From positions 1 through 64,000 of the forward strand of contig NZ_PYGI01000006.1 in the NCBI RefSeq assembly GCF_003014615.1: 64,000 nt of DNA, in the 5' to 3' direction. A program made the translations under genes and the position numbers. Of the stretch, positions 56,229 through 64,000 are shown piece by piece. Within the stretch, counting starts at the first letter, position 1, and every line of letters starts with the position of its first letter. The notes under the pieces were generated by a model. The model ran no database searches. It was not told the DNA's origin and saw only the letters and a program-made list of their open reading frames with translations. This stretch comes from Marinobacterium halophilum (GTDB taxonomy: Bacteria > Pseudomonadota > Gammaproteobacteria > Pseudomonadales > Balneatricaceae).

Positions 56229-57073
56229 AGTTTGTATTATTGTGCATCGTATCACTACTGTTTTTGGCCACGCCTCTGCGTGCAGAAACGGTAGAGCCGC
56301 CGTTGGGATTGGATCCTTTTCCTCTGTCTACGGTCGTCAGTCAGCTGCAGCGCTCTGAGCCTGATTACCGGTTGATGCTTGGGGGGATTGTCAAGATCAA
56401 TGGGTTGGTCAGGAGTGATCGCGAGCAGCGCTTGCAGGCGCAATTGACGCAATTTACCTGGCAGCTACCGTCCGGTTATACCCCTGAGGCCGGCTTTAAT
56501 TACCTGCGTGCCCAGCTGCTGGACAAGGGTAGTCAGGTGTTGTTCGAATGTGCCGGGCGGCAGTGTGGTCCCAGTAGTCTCTGGGCAAACGACATTTTTG
56601 GTCAGTCACGTCTGTACGGTGTTGATAGTAGCCAGTTCTATGCGGCTTTTTCGATGCAGAGGGCGCATGTCGCACTGTACGCGGTACGACGCGGTAATGG
56701 TCGTGTCTATTTGCATCTGGACGTGTTGGAAAATGATTCTCTTACAACGCGGGAGCTCAGTGTCAGGTTGAGTCGTCAAGGCTATGTCGAACTGCCGGAT
56801 TGGCCTGATTCACCAGACCGTACCGTGCAGGCATTGTTGGATCTAAGCCGAGCATTCCCTGAGCATGAGCTTTGGCTGGTAGTGCATTGGCAGGGGCAAG
56901 ACCTGGAGTTGACCCTACGTCAGTCGCAGGAGGCGGCAGAGCGGCTTCAGCGTATGGTCATCGACGAAGGTGCCGATGGCCGTTACATTCGGGCCAAGGG
57001 TGTAGGCGGGCTGGTGCCCAGTGTATTGGGTGCTCGTCGGCAAGTTGCCGTTGTGGTGCTGAAGGAGGGCTGA
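56225..57073 (+). CDS. DUF4892-type exported protein
   Basis: The 282-residue protein begins with a signal peptide (MKFVLLCIVSLLFLATPLRA). The middle has FECAGRQCGPSSLWANDIFG and LYGVDSSQFYAAF, the DUF4892 features, with two Cys that may form a disulfide. The C-terminal third (about 180-280) resembles an OmpA-like fold with RLQRMVIDEGADGRYIRAKGV, but I am less sure. Function unknown; last in the gpsA-sixA-hydrolase unit. Confidence 0.72.
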   Translation: MKFVLLCIVSLLFLATPLRAETVEPPLGLDPFPLSTVVSQLQRSEPDYRLMLGGIVKINGLVRSDREQRLQAQLTQFTWQLPSGYTPEAGFNYLRAQLLDKGSQVLFECAGRQCGPSSLWANDIFGQSRLYGVDSSQFYAAFSMQRAHVALYAVRRGNGRVYLHLDVLENDSLTTRELSVRLSRQGYVELPDWPDSPDRTVQALLDLSRAFPEHELWLVVHWQGQDLELTLRQSQEAAERLQRMVIDEGADGRYIRAKGVGGLVPSVLGARRQVAVVVLKEG

Positions 57074-57084
57074 CAGCCCTCCTT
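57062..57084. terminator. perfect 10-bp stem at the DUF4892/folE junction
   Basis: AAGGAGGGCT (57062-57071) pairs exactly with 57075-57084 around GAC. It spans the stop codon of the DUF4892 gene. No T-run follows. Confidence 0.45.
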
Positions 57085-57094
57085 GCTGGCGTGC

Positions 57095-57634
57095 TTACTT
57101 CAGCAGTGCCAAGAACTCGGCACGAGTAGCCGGGTTCTCGCGGAAGGAGCCCAGCATCATCGATGTTTTCATCGATGCATTCTGCTTTTCCACGCCGCGC
57201 ATCATCATGCACATGTGCTGCGCCTCAATGACGACACCGACACCGGCTGCACCGGTAACGCGCTGAATGGCTTCAGCAACTTCTTTGGTCATATTCTCCT
57301 GAATCTGCAGGCGGCGGCCATACATGTCGACAATGCGCGCCAGTTTGGACAGTCCCAGTACCTTGCCCTGCGGAATGTAGGCAACATGGGCCTTGCCGAT
57401 AAACGGCAGCAGGTGGTGCTCGCACAGCGAGTAAAGCTCGATGTTCTGTACCACGACCATTTCGCTGTTGTCTGACGGGAACAGGGCGTCGTTCACGACC
57501 TCTTCCAGGTCCTGATTGTAGCCTCGGGTCAGAAAGCGCATCGCCTTGGCGGCCCGAGCTGGAGTGTCCTTGAGGCCTTCGCGGTTCAGGTCCTCTCCGA
57601 GCTGTTCAATAATCTGGGCGTAGGCTGTTTCCAT
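57095..57634 (-). CDS. folE: GTP cyclohydrolase I FolE
   Basis: FolE starts folate synthesis from GTP. The 179-residue protein has the zinc ligands in LCEHHLLPF and [10 protein letters not shown], and the QIQENMT and MLGSFRENP regions of the unimodular type. The start has GGATCC upstream, weak. Transcribed alone. Confidence 0.93.
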   Translation of the reverse strand: METAYAQIIEQLGEDLNREGLKDTPARAAKAMRFLTRGYNQDLEEVVNDALFPSDNSEMVVVQNIELYSLCEHHLLPFIGKAHVAYIPQGKVLGLSKLARIVDMYGRRLQIQENMTKEVAEAIQRVTGAAGVGVVIEAQHMCMMMRGVEKQNASMKTSMMLGSFRENPATRAEFLALLK

Positions 57635-57726
57635 CTTGGATCCTCGGTTACTCGACGCATCTTAGGGTAAAGCGGCGTAAATTACTTGAATATGACACTC
57701 GGGTAAAGGCCCGCCCCTGATCACGA

Positions 57727-58791
57727 CTATCGACCACCCAATAATTTCAGGCGTAGCGCGATGTTATTGCGCGAGTCTGCATTGCGCAGTGCCTCTTCCA
57801 GTGAAATGCGTTCTGCCTGATAAAGTTTCAATAAATGGCTGTCGAACGTATGTGCATCGCTGCTGCTCTGCTCAATGGCCTCACGAATCCTGGCATATTC
57901 GCCGCGAGCGATCAGCTTGGCGATATAAGGAGTATTGATCAGTACTTCGGTTGCGGGAATAAAATGGCCGTTCACATCCCGGATCAGGCGCAGGGAAATA
58001 ATAGCCTTCAAATTGAGTGACAGGTCGGTGCTGACCTTACGTTGCTCGTCGCCCTGAAAGAAGTTGGCAATATGCTCGATTGCCTGCACGCTGTTGTTGG
58101 CGTGCAAGGTCGACAGGCACAGATGTCCGGTTTCCGAGTAGCGCACGGCGTGCTCAAGGGTAGTGCGGTCGCGGATCTCGCCGATCACGATGACATCAGG
58201 TGCTTCCCGCAACGCATTCTTGAGTGCATTTTCATATGACAGGGTGTCGACGCCGACTTCGCGCTGGTTGACCAATGATTGCTTGTTGCCATGCAGGTAC
58301 TCGATAGGGTCTTCAATGGTCAGGATGTGGCCAGTCGAACGTTGGTTGCGGTAATCAAGCATTGATGCCAGTGCTGTCGATTTGCCGGATCCGGTTGAAC
58401 CGACCAGTAACACCAGTCCGCTGCGCAACATGACCAGGGTCTTGAGGGCATTGGGCAGGTTGAGTTCATCCATGCCGGGGATGTGGTAGCGGATCATCCT
58501 GATCACCATCGCAACATCGCCACGCTGGCGGTATACGTTAATTCTGAAGCGACCAATATCGGTCAATTCATAGGCGAAATTCATTTCCAGTTCGTCACGA
58601 AACAGGGCAGCCTGGTGATCGGTCATCAGGTCATGGGCGAGCGCGTCGATATCATCGGCGGTCAGTGGAGTGTCGTCGATCGGTTTGAGTGCCCCTTCAA
58701 TCTTGATCTGTATGGGGGCATTGGCGCTCATGAACAGGTCTGATGCGCCACGGCTGGCCATGTAGTTGAGATAGTGGTGCAGATCAATCAT
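57727..58791 (-). CDS. PilT/PilU-family ATPase, closest to PilU
   Basis: The 354-residue protein has Walker A GSTGSGKST near 130, the Asp box ILTIEDPIEYLH, Walker B VIVIGEIRD and the His box TGHLCLSTLHANN. The sequence RNQRSTGHILTIEDPIEY resembles PilU more than PilT. PilU assists pilus retraction. pilT is not adjacent; the neighbours are folE and smrB. Confidence 0.88.
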   Translation of the reverse strand: MIDLHHYLNYMASRGASDLFMSANAPIQIKIEGALKPIDDTPLTADDIDALAHDLMTDHQAALFRDELEMNFAYELTDIGRFRINVYRQRGDVAMVIRMIRYHIPGMDELNLPNALKTLVMLRSGLVLLVGSTGSGKSTALASMLDYRNQRSTGHILTIEDPIEYLHGNKQSLVNQREVGVDTLSYENALKNALREAPDVIVIGEIRDRTTLEHAVRYSETGHLCLSTLHANNSVQAIEHIANFFQGDEQRKVSTDLSLNLKAIISLRLIRDVNGHFIPATEVLINTPYIAKLIARGEYARIREAIEQSSSDAHTFDSHLLKLYQAERISLEEALRNADSRNNIALRLKLLGGR

Positions 58792-58868
58792 GCGTCTGTT
58801 CCTGTCGGCAGAAGTCAGTTGCCCAGGGCAGGGCTGCCCCTCAAGAATAGACGCTGTAGCGGGTGCTG

Positions 58869-59447
58869 CTAGCGGTTATCACGTTTCAATAGAACATAGA
58901 CGGCACCAGTGCCGCCATCTTTCGGTTGGGCCGAGCAGAACGCGAGTACGGAATTGAGCTGCCGCAGCCAGTCATTGACACATGACTTGAGTAAAGCGGG
59001 CTGTCCCGGTTGGGTGAACGCCTTGCCGTGGACCACGAGTACGGCTCTCATCTGCTGTCGGCCGGCATCACGAATGAAGCTGCTGAGCTCATCTCGAGCC
59101 TGTTCAACGCTGAAGCCATGCAGATCCAGGCCTGCCTCCCAGGGTACGTGGCCCTGACGCAGTCGCTTGAGCATGCGCAGTTGTACACCGGGTGCGGCAA
59201 ACAGCAATTCATCGTTGGAGCCGAGAATTTCGCGGGCTTCGGATGACAGACCATCAATCACCTGCTCAATTTCCTGAGTAGCAGCTTGGCGCCGATAATC
59301 CGTTGCGCGGTCACGGGGGCGCCGCAGCTTGGACTTCAGTGTCTGAGGCTCGGTATGGCGGTCATGGGTGAGGGGCGTTACGCCCTTCATTGCGGTGCCG
59401 AAATCGAGATCGGCTTCTGTATCAGTTGGATAAGACATGGCGTTCAT
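58869..59447 (-). CDS. smrB: Smr-domain endonuclease SmrB
   Basis: The 192-residue protein has a C-terminal Smr domain with GLDLHGFSVEQARDELSSF near 105 and VVHGKAF near 140, and a charged N-terminal part. SmrB cuts mRNA at collided ribosomes. The divergent placement from prmB matches E. coli. Confidence 0.9.
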   Translation of the reverse strand: MNAMSYPTDTEADLDFGTAMKGVTPLTHDRHTEPQTLKSKLRRPRDRATDYRRQAATQEIEQVIDGLSSEAREILGSNDELLFAAPGVQLRMLKRLRQGHVPWEAGLDLHGFSVEQARDELSSFIRDAGRQQMRAVLVVHGKAFTQPGQPALLKSCVNDWLRQLNSVLAFCSAQPKDGGTGAVYVLLKRDNR

Positions 59448-59505
59448 CGGGGGTTTTCATTAACATAATCGCCCTTATGTAGCGAAACGTATTATCAGGC
59501 GATAT

Positions 59506-60423
59506 ATGAACTCGGATCAAGCCGCGATTACAGAGCATCTTTTTACCCTCCGCGATTACATTCGCTGGACCTTGAGCGAATTCTATCGTCATCAGGTCTA
59601 TTTCGGTCATGGCCATGTATCAGCCTGGGATGAAGCCAGTCAGCTGGTACTCAATGCGGCAGATCTGCCCTGGGATACGGATCCCGCGGTGCTGGATGCG
59701 CGACTGACGCCAGCTGAACGGCTTAAAGTGTTGGACTTTGTACGTCAGCGCGCCGAAGAGCGCAAGCCGCTACCCTATATTACCGGTGAAGCCTGGTTCA
59801 TGGGGCTGCCCTTTCATGTGGATGAGCGGGTGCTGATTCCGCGCTCGCCGATTGCCGAATTGATCGAGCAGGGGTTTGCGCCCTGGCTGCGTCCGGGTCC
59901 GGTCAATCGTATTCTGGATCTATGTACGGGCAGTGGTTGTATCGGTATCGCCTGTGCATTTGCGTTTCAGGAAGCTGAAGTGGATCTGGCAGATCTATCA
60001 GCGGATGCGCTAGTCGTTGCGCAGCAGAACATTGTACGTCATGAATTGAGTGACCGTGTGCGCACCTGTCAGGGCGATCTGTTCGCGGCGGTGGCGGGTG
60101 AGCGCTATGATTTGATTGTCAGCAATCCACCCTATGTCGATGCCGATGATCTCGCTGGCATGCCAGCCGAATATGCGCATGAGCCGGCATTGGCGCTTGG
60201 CTCTGGCCCGGATGGGTTGGATATTACGCGCCGCATTTTGCGCGAAGGTGCTGATTACCTGACCGAAGACGGCTTGCTGGTGGTGGAAGTAGGTAATAGC
60301 GAAGTGCATCTGATGAATAGCTTGCCGGAACTGCCGCTGACCTGGATCGAACTGGAAAATGGCGGCAATGGTGTATTCGTTATTACCGCCGCCGAGTTGC
60401 AGGCTCACCGCCACCTGTTATGA
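59506..60423 (+). CDS. prmB: protein N5-glutamine methyltransferase PrmB (ribosomal protein L3)
   Basis: PrmB methylates a Gln of L3. The 305-residue protein has the SAM motif [16 protein letters not shown] near 137-152 and the substrate motif [13 protein letters not shown] near 204-216. N-terminal helical domain typical. Divergent from smrB. Confidence 0.94.
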   Translation: MNSDQAAITEHLFTLRDYIRWTLSEFYRHQVYFGHGHVSAWDEASQLVLNAADLPWDTDPAVLDARLTPAERLKVLDFVRQRAEERKPLPYITGEAWFMGLPFHVDERVLIPRSPIAELIEQGFAPWLRPGPVNRILDLCTGSGCIGIACAFAFQEAEVDLADLSADALVVAQQNIVRHELSDRVRTCQGDLFAAVAGERYDLIVSNPPYVDADDLAGMPAEYAHEPALALGSGPDGLDITRRILREGADYLTEDGLLVVEVGNSEVHLMNSLPELPLTWIELENGGNGVFVITAAELQAHRHLL

Positions 60424-60475
60424 ATTCCGGTGCAGCCATTCAGGCTTGCACCCGACATCTATAGAGTAGGGAACT

Positions 60476-61573
60476 ATGTCCGGAAACAGCTTTGGAAAAC
60501 TGTTTACAGTCACCACTTTCGGCGAGAGCCATGGCCCTGCGCTGGGTTGTATCGTGGATGGCTGTCCTCCCGGCATCGAGTTGAGTGAGGCTGATCTGCA
60601 AGCCGATCTTGATCGCCGCAAGCCGGGAACATCACGTCATACTACACAGCGCCGTGAGCCGGATCAGGTTCGGATTCTCTCCGGTGTGTTTGAAGGCAAG
60701 ACCACGGGGACCTCGATCGGATTGCTGATCGAGAACACGGATCAGCGCTCCAAGGATTACACCAACATTGCAGAGACATTCCGTCCGGCACACGCGGATT
60801 ATGTCTATTCGCATAAATATGGTTTTCGTGATTACCGTGGCGGTGGCCGTTCATCCGCGCGTGAAACGGCCATGCGAGTTGCGGCCGGTGCAATTGCAAA
60901 AAAAGTGCTGGCCGAGAAAGGTATCGCAGTGCGCGGCTACCTGTCTCAGCTGGGGCCAATCTGCATCGACGCTACGCGCTTTGACTGGGCTCAGGTGGGA
61001 CAGAACCCGTTCTTTTCCCCGGATGCCGAGGCGGCTGATGCAATGGCCGACTACATGGATGCACTGCGTAAGGAAGGTGACTCCATTGGTGCACGGATTT
61101 CGGTGCAGGCTAGCGGCGTGCCGGTGGGGCTGGGCGAGCCGGTATTTGATCGTCTTGATGCCGATTTGGCACATGCGTTGATGAGCATTAATGCGGTCAA
61201 GGGTGTCGAGATCGGAGATGGTTTTGCGGTAGTGAATCAGAAGGGTACCGAACACCGTGACGAAATGACGCCGGAAGGCTTTTTGTCCAACCATGCTGGC
61301 GGCATTTTGGGTGGCATCTCTACCGGCCAGGTGATCGAAGCGCATATTGCGTTGAAGCCGACCTCCAGTTTGCATCTTCCGGGCCGCAGTATTAATGCGG
61401 CGGGCGAAGCGATAGAGGTGGTGACCAAAGGGCGTCATGATCCTTGTGTTGGCATCCGTGCAACACCGATTGCAGAGGCCATGATGGCAATTGTGTTGCT
61501 GGATCACCTGTTGCGCCACCGAGGACAAAATGCTGATGTGGATTCGGGGCTGCCGGTTCTGCGTCAGCTCTGA
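60476..61573 (+). CDS. aroC: chorismate synthase AroC
   Basis: AroC converts EPSP to chorismate with reduced FMN. The 365-residue protein has [20 protein letters not shown] near 13, [21 protein letters not shown] near 120, and [10 protein letters not shown] near 275. Length as usual. Follows prmB after 52 bp. Confidence 0.96.
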   Translation: MSGNSFGKLFTVTTFGESHGPALGCIVDGCPPGIELSEADLQADLDRRKPGTSRHTTQRREPDQVRILSGVFEGKTTGTSIGLLIENTDQRSKDYTNIAETFRPAHADYVYSHKYGFRDYRGGGRSSARETAMRVAAGAIAKKVLAEKGIAVRGYLSQLGPICIDATRFDWAQVGQNPFFSPDAEAADAMADYMDALRKEGDSIGARISVQASGVPVGLGEPVFDRLDADLAHALMSINAVKGVEIGDGFAVVNQKGTEHRDEMTPEGFLSNHAGGILGGISTGQVIEAHIALKPTSSLHLPGRSINAAGEAIEVVTKGRHDPCVGIRATPIAEAMMAIVLLDHLLRHRGQNADVDSGLPVLRQL

Positions 61574-61636
61574 AAGTTAACCGATTGATATTGCTTGAGT
61601 ACGATGAATTTTTTCTGACGCTTGGGTGTTTTTTGC

Positions 61637-61665
61637 TTGAATTCTGCGCATAACGCGGTTTAAAT
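61637..61665 (+). promoter_or_regulatory. candidate promoter of the structured RNA / speD
   Basis: TTGAAT (61637-61642) and TTTAAAT (61659-61665) are separated by 16 bases and would start transcription at about 61672. This precedes the structured element. Confidence 0.5.
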
Positions 61666-61671
61666 GCGGCA

Positions 61672-61810
61672 GAATTTGATACGTCCCAACCTTTTGGGCC
61701 GTGCAGGGTTTATGAAGCGATCTGGGCGTGCCTGATGACGCATTTGGCCAGTAGCAGTGACGCTTCCATGGAATCCGGGCACAGCCTGAAAGGTTGGGTT
61801 TTTGTTTTTT
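61672..61810 (+). ncRNA. structured RNA ending in an intrinsic terminator, upstream of speD
   Basis: A long stem is closed by CCCAACCTTT (61685-61694) with AAAGGTTGGG (61789-61798). Inside it are GGC/GCC (697-699 with 784-786), GTGC/GCAC (701-704 with 779-782), GAAGCG/CGCTTC (714-719 with 761-766), CTGG/CCAG (722-725 with 748-751) and GCGT/ACGC (726-729 with 738-741); numbers are the last three digits after 61. A T-run with one G (61799-61810) follows. It is either an sRNA or a leader that controls speD by attenuation. It also serves as an aroC terminator. Confidence 0.65.
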
Positions 61811-61814
61811 GAAC

Positions 61815-61830
61815 TCTGTGTTAACACAGA
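61815..61830. promoter_or_regulatory. perfect 16-bp palindrome before speD
   Basis: TCTGTGTTAACACAGA is a perfect palindrome between the terminator and the GGAG ribosome binding site of speD. It could be an operator or a hairpin near the site. It has CTG-N8-CAG, not the N10 of LexA. Confidence 0.55.
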
Positions 61831-61849
61831 CTTGTTTGGAGTCATCCCC

Positions 61850-62347
61850 ATGCAAGAAACGATAGACCTTGCGTCTGACGTGAACGACCAAGAGGCTACA
61901 GGCAGTGTTGCTGAGTGGCCCGCCTATACTCAGGGCGACGATGAAGAGCGTTTGGACTTTTTCATCGAGCGTGACGGTCATCGTTATGCTGGCACCCATC
62001 TGATCATCGACCTGCGTGGTGCATCACGTCTGGATGATCTGGAAGTGATGGAAAAAGCATTGCGCGATTCGATCGAAGCGGCCAAAGCAACACTGCTGCA
62101 TATCCACTTGCACCATTTCACTCCGAATGGCGGAATTTCCGGAGTTGCGGTGCTGGCGGAATCACACATCAGTGTGCACACCTGGCCGGAGCGTAATTTT
62201 GCGGCGTTTGACGTTTTCATGTGCGGTGACTCGGAGCCTGCCAAGGCCGTTCCTGTACTGGAAGCGGCATTTGCGCCGACTGAAGTAAATGTTGAAGAGA
62301 TCCTGCGCGGTAAGGTGAGCATTGATGACGACGACTACCTATCTTGA
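61850..62347 (+). CDS. speD: S-adenosylmethionine decarboxylase SpeD
   Basis: SpeD makes decarboxylated AdoMet for spermidine. The 165-residue proenzyme has the processing site [12 protein letters not shown], where the Ser becomes the pyruvoyl group, and [20 protein letters not shown] before it. The ATG at 61850 has GGAG eight bases upstream; a TTG at 61802 is not supported. Overlaps speE by 23 bp. Confidence 0.93.
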   Translation: MQETIDLASDVNDQEATGSVAEWPAYTQGDDEERLDFFIERDGHRYAGTHLIIDLRGASRLDDLEVMEKALRDSIEAAKATLLHIHLHHFTPNGGISGVAVLAESHISVHTWPERNFAAFDVFMCGDSEPAKAVPVLEAAFAPTEVNVEEILRGKVSIDDDDYLS

Positions 62348-63182
62348 AAAACTGTATTCTGGCTACGGCCAGACGTTCACCCTGGATGAGGTGCTGTTCG
62401 AGCATCGCACTGATCACCAGGAGCTGATCATTTTCCGGAACCGTGAGTTCGGGACTGTGATGGCACTGGATGGCATCATTCAGACCACCGAACGTGATGA
62501 GTTTATCTATCACGAAATGATGACACATGTGCCGATTCTGGCGCATGGCAAAGCCAAGCGTGTGTTGATCATTGGTGGCGGTGATGGCGGCATTCTGCGT
62601 GAAGTGCTGCGTCATGAAAGTGTTGAGCATGTGACTCAGGTCGAAATCGACCAGGCTGTGATCGACATGTGCAAACAGTACCTGCCCAACCATTCGGCGG
62701 GAGCCTTTGACGACCCGCGTGCGAATATCGTGATTGCGGATGGCGTCGAATTTGTCAGTGAATGTACTGAAACGTTTGATGTCATCATCTCTGACTGCAC
62801 CGACCCGGTCGGTCCGGGCGAGGTGCTGTTCTCCAGTCGTTTCTATGAAGGCTGCAAGCGTTGTCTGAATGAAGGTGGTGTGTTCGTTGCACAGAACGGT
62901 GTGGTGTTCATGCAGCCGGACGAAATTCTGACGACACGTCGCCGTCTGGGGCCGTATTTTGCCGACCAGAGCTTTTATGCGGCCGCTGTACCCACTTATG
63001 TTGGCGGTGTGATGACGTTGGCGTGGGCGAGCGATAATGTCGAGTTGCGTCAGCTGGACGTGGCGACAATCAGCGAACGTTTCGAGCGTAGTGGTATCGA
63101 TACACGTTACTACAATCCTGCGTTGCATGTTGCCAGCTTTGCGCTGCCGCAGTATGTGGTTAAGGCACTGGATGCGCTGTAA
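62325..63182 (+). CDS. speE: spermidine synthase SpeE
   Basis: SpeE transfers the aminopropyl group to putrescine. The 285-residue protein has [19 protein letters not shown] near 50, [18 protein letters not shown] near 80, and the catalytic Asp in [13 protein letters not shown] near 157. The ATG at 62325 lies inside speD, so the two are coupled. Confidence 0.95.
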   Translation: MTTTTYLEKLYSGYGQTFTLDEVLFEHRTDHQELIIFRNREFGTVMALDGIIQTTERDEFIYHEMMTHVPILAHGKAKRVLIIGGGDGGILREVLRHESVEHVTQVEIDQAVIDMCKQYLPNHSAGAFDDPRANIVIADGVEFVSECTETFDVIISDCTDPVGPGEVLFSSRFYEGCKRCLNEGGVFVAQNGVVFMQPDEILTTRRRLGPYFADQSFYAAAVPTYVGGVMTLAWASDNVELRQLDVATISERFERSGIDTRYYNPALHVASFALPQYVVKALDAL

Positions 63183-63206
63183 ACACCCGTTGCCACTCTG
63201 ATGCTC

Positions 63207-63230
63207 AAGCCGGCCCCGAGCCGGCTTTTT
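63207..63230 (+). terminator. terminator of speDE
   Basis: AAGCCGG (63207-63213) pairs with CCGGCTT (63221-63227) around CCCCGAG; TTT follows within a five-T run. Confidence 0.8.
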
Positions 63231-63247
63231 CATGTATAAGCCTGCCA

Positions 63248-64000
63248 ATGCCCTATACCAGACTCTCCGGTTTTTATCTGTTCTACTTCGCCCTGTTGGG
63301 GGCGCTGCTGCCGTACTGGACGCTCTACCTGCAATCGTTGTCGTTTGATGCGGCTACCATCGGCTGGCTGATGGGAATACTGCATGTGTCCCGTGTATTA
63401 GCTCCTAATCTATGGGGGTGGCTGGCCGACAAGACCGGCCAGAGGGTTATGATCGTGCGCATGGGGGCGCTGGCCAGTTGGGTGTGTTTTCTTGCCATTT
63501 TCTGGCAAACCGATGCGATCGGGATTGCTCTGGTGATGGCACTGTTCAGCTTCTTCTGGAATGCTGTATTGCCGCAGTTTGAGGTTATCACGCTGGGCTA
63601 TCTGGGTGAGAATAGCGCGCAGTACAGCCGTATTCGTTTGTGGGGTTCTGTTGGCTTCATTTTGGCGGTGGTTTTGATCGGCTGGTTGTTGGATTGGACC
63701 AGTATCGAGGTATTGCCGTTTGTCGTGTTGGGGTTGATGCTGCTGATATGGCTGAACACACTGTTGATCGAGCGGGAGGCTGATCGGCACAGTCATGCAA
63801 GTGGTCAGTCGGGCACAATCATGCCAATACTGCGGAAGCCTCAGGTCCTCGTGTTTTTTCTGGTCTGTTTTCTGGTGCAGTTCAGCCACGGGCCTTATTA
63901 CACATTCTACAGTGTCTTGATGCAGGAACTTGGCTATCAGCGCGGTGCCATCGGCTTGTTGTGGGCGTTGGGTGTGGCGGCTGAGGTAGTCATGTTCGCG
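63248..64000 (+). CDS. MFS transporter (HcaT/MFS_1-like), 5' part
   Basis: The frame from ATG at 63248 stays open to the window end, giving 251 residues. It starts MPYTRLSGFYLFYFALLGAL and LPYWTLYLQSLSF, the start of the 3-phenylpropionate/nucleoside-type MFS group, with GWLMGILHVSRVLAPNLWGWLADK near 40-62. Seven or so helices are seen. Substrate unknown; the C-terminal half is missing. Confidence 0.82.
   Translation, partial: MPYTRLSGFYLFYFALLGALLPYWTLYLQSLSFDAATIGWLMGILHVSRVLAPNLWGWLADKTGQRVMIVRMGALASWVCFLAIFWQTDAIGIALVMALFSFFWNAVLPQFEVITLGYLGENSAQYSRIRLWGSVGFILAVVLIGWLLDWTSIEVLPFVVLGLMLLIWLNTLLIEREADRHSHASGQSGTIMPILRKPQVLVFFLVCFLVQFSHGPYYTFYSVLMQELGYQRGAIGLLWALGVAAEVVMFA

Noticed and set aside
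62217-63248. 343-codon minus-strand frame over speE
   Set aside because: Shadow of a well-conserved gene; no domain.

Overview
The window is a stretch of gammaproteobacterial chromosome, most like the marine Oceanospirillales/Pseudomonadales side (Marinobacterium- or Nitrincola-like). This is inferred from gene content and order: a Pseudomonas-type ccoNOQP-ccoGHIS-hemN-anr block, lapD-lapG, a class I PHA synthase, topA near lexA, rdgC and rlmM. No species is claimed. No rRNA, tRNA or CRISPR array was seen.

Bases 1-2258 are a foreign, partly AT-rich scar. They hold the 3' end of an IS3-family transposase, the C-terminal stub of a P2-type phage portal protein, a two-gene cassette that looks like a Tlde1 (DUF2778) peptidoglycan-targeting toxin with a small membrane immunity protein, a perfect 18-bp inverted repeat, and an AT-rich core flanked by opposing arrays of GGTGAT iterons that resembles a phage-satellite replication origin. 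No replication gene accompanies it.

From 2259 on the sequence is dense core genome. 2259-5319: a GGDEF/EAL protein and a calcineurin-like phosphatase. 5354-9360: a complete paaABCDE operon (phenylacetyl-CoA epoxidase) with a candidate operator and a terminator. 9371-16117: CDF transporter, BASS transporter, queE, a periplasmic rhodanese, rdgC, an exported hydrolase/thioredoxin pair and apt. 16303-27703: a microaerobic respiration island with anr/fnr, hemN, a TauE/SafE-like protein, ccoS, ccoI, ccoH, ccoG, ccoP, ccoQ, ccoO and ccoN, with FNR/Anr boxes in front of hemN and ccoN. The regulator, the oxidase, its copper and heme maturation factors and anaerobic heme synthesis are therefore clustered.

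27704-39618: rlmM, a monooxygenase-fold protein, tusA, a ProQ-domain protein, trxC, the c-di-GMP-controlled periplasmic proteolysis pair lapD/lapG, a DUF3080-type lipoprotein, a MATE pump, gabD, phaC and a glutaredoxin-like protein. 39626-53807: slt, uup, a universal stress protein, two hypothetical proteins flanking topA, lexA divergent from dinG with two SOS boxes between them, and an rhlB-like DEAD-box helicase whose C-terminal tail holds 14 perfect 9-bp repeats, followed by a tiny membrane protein.

53852-64000: gpsA, sixA, a hydrolase, a DUF4892-type protein, folE, a PilU-like ATPase, smrB divergent from prmB, aroC, a strongly structured candidate RNA with a terminator, speD-speE (spermidine synthesis) and the start of an MFS transporter that runs off the window.
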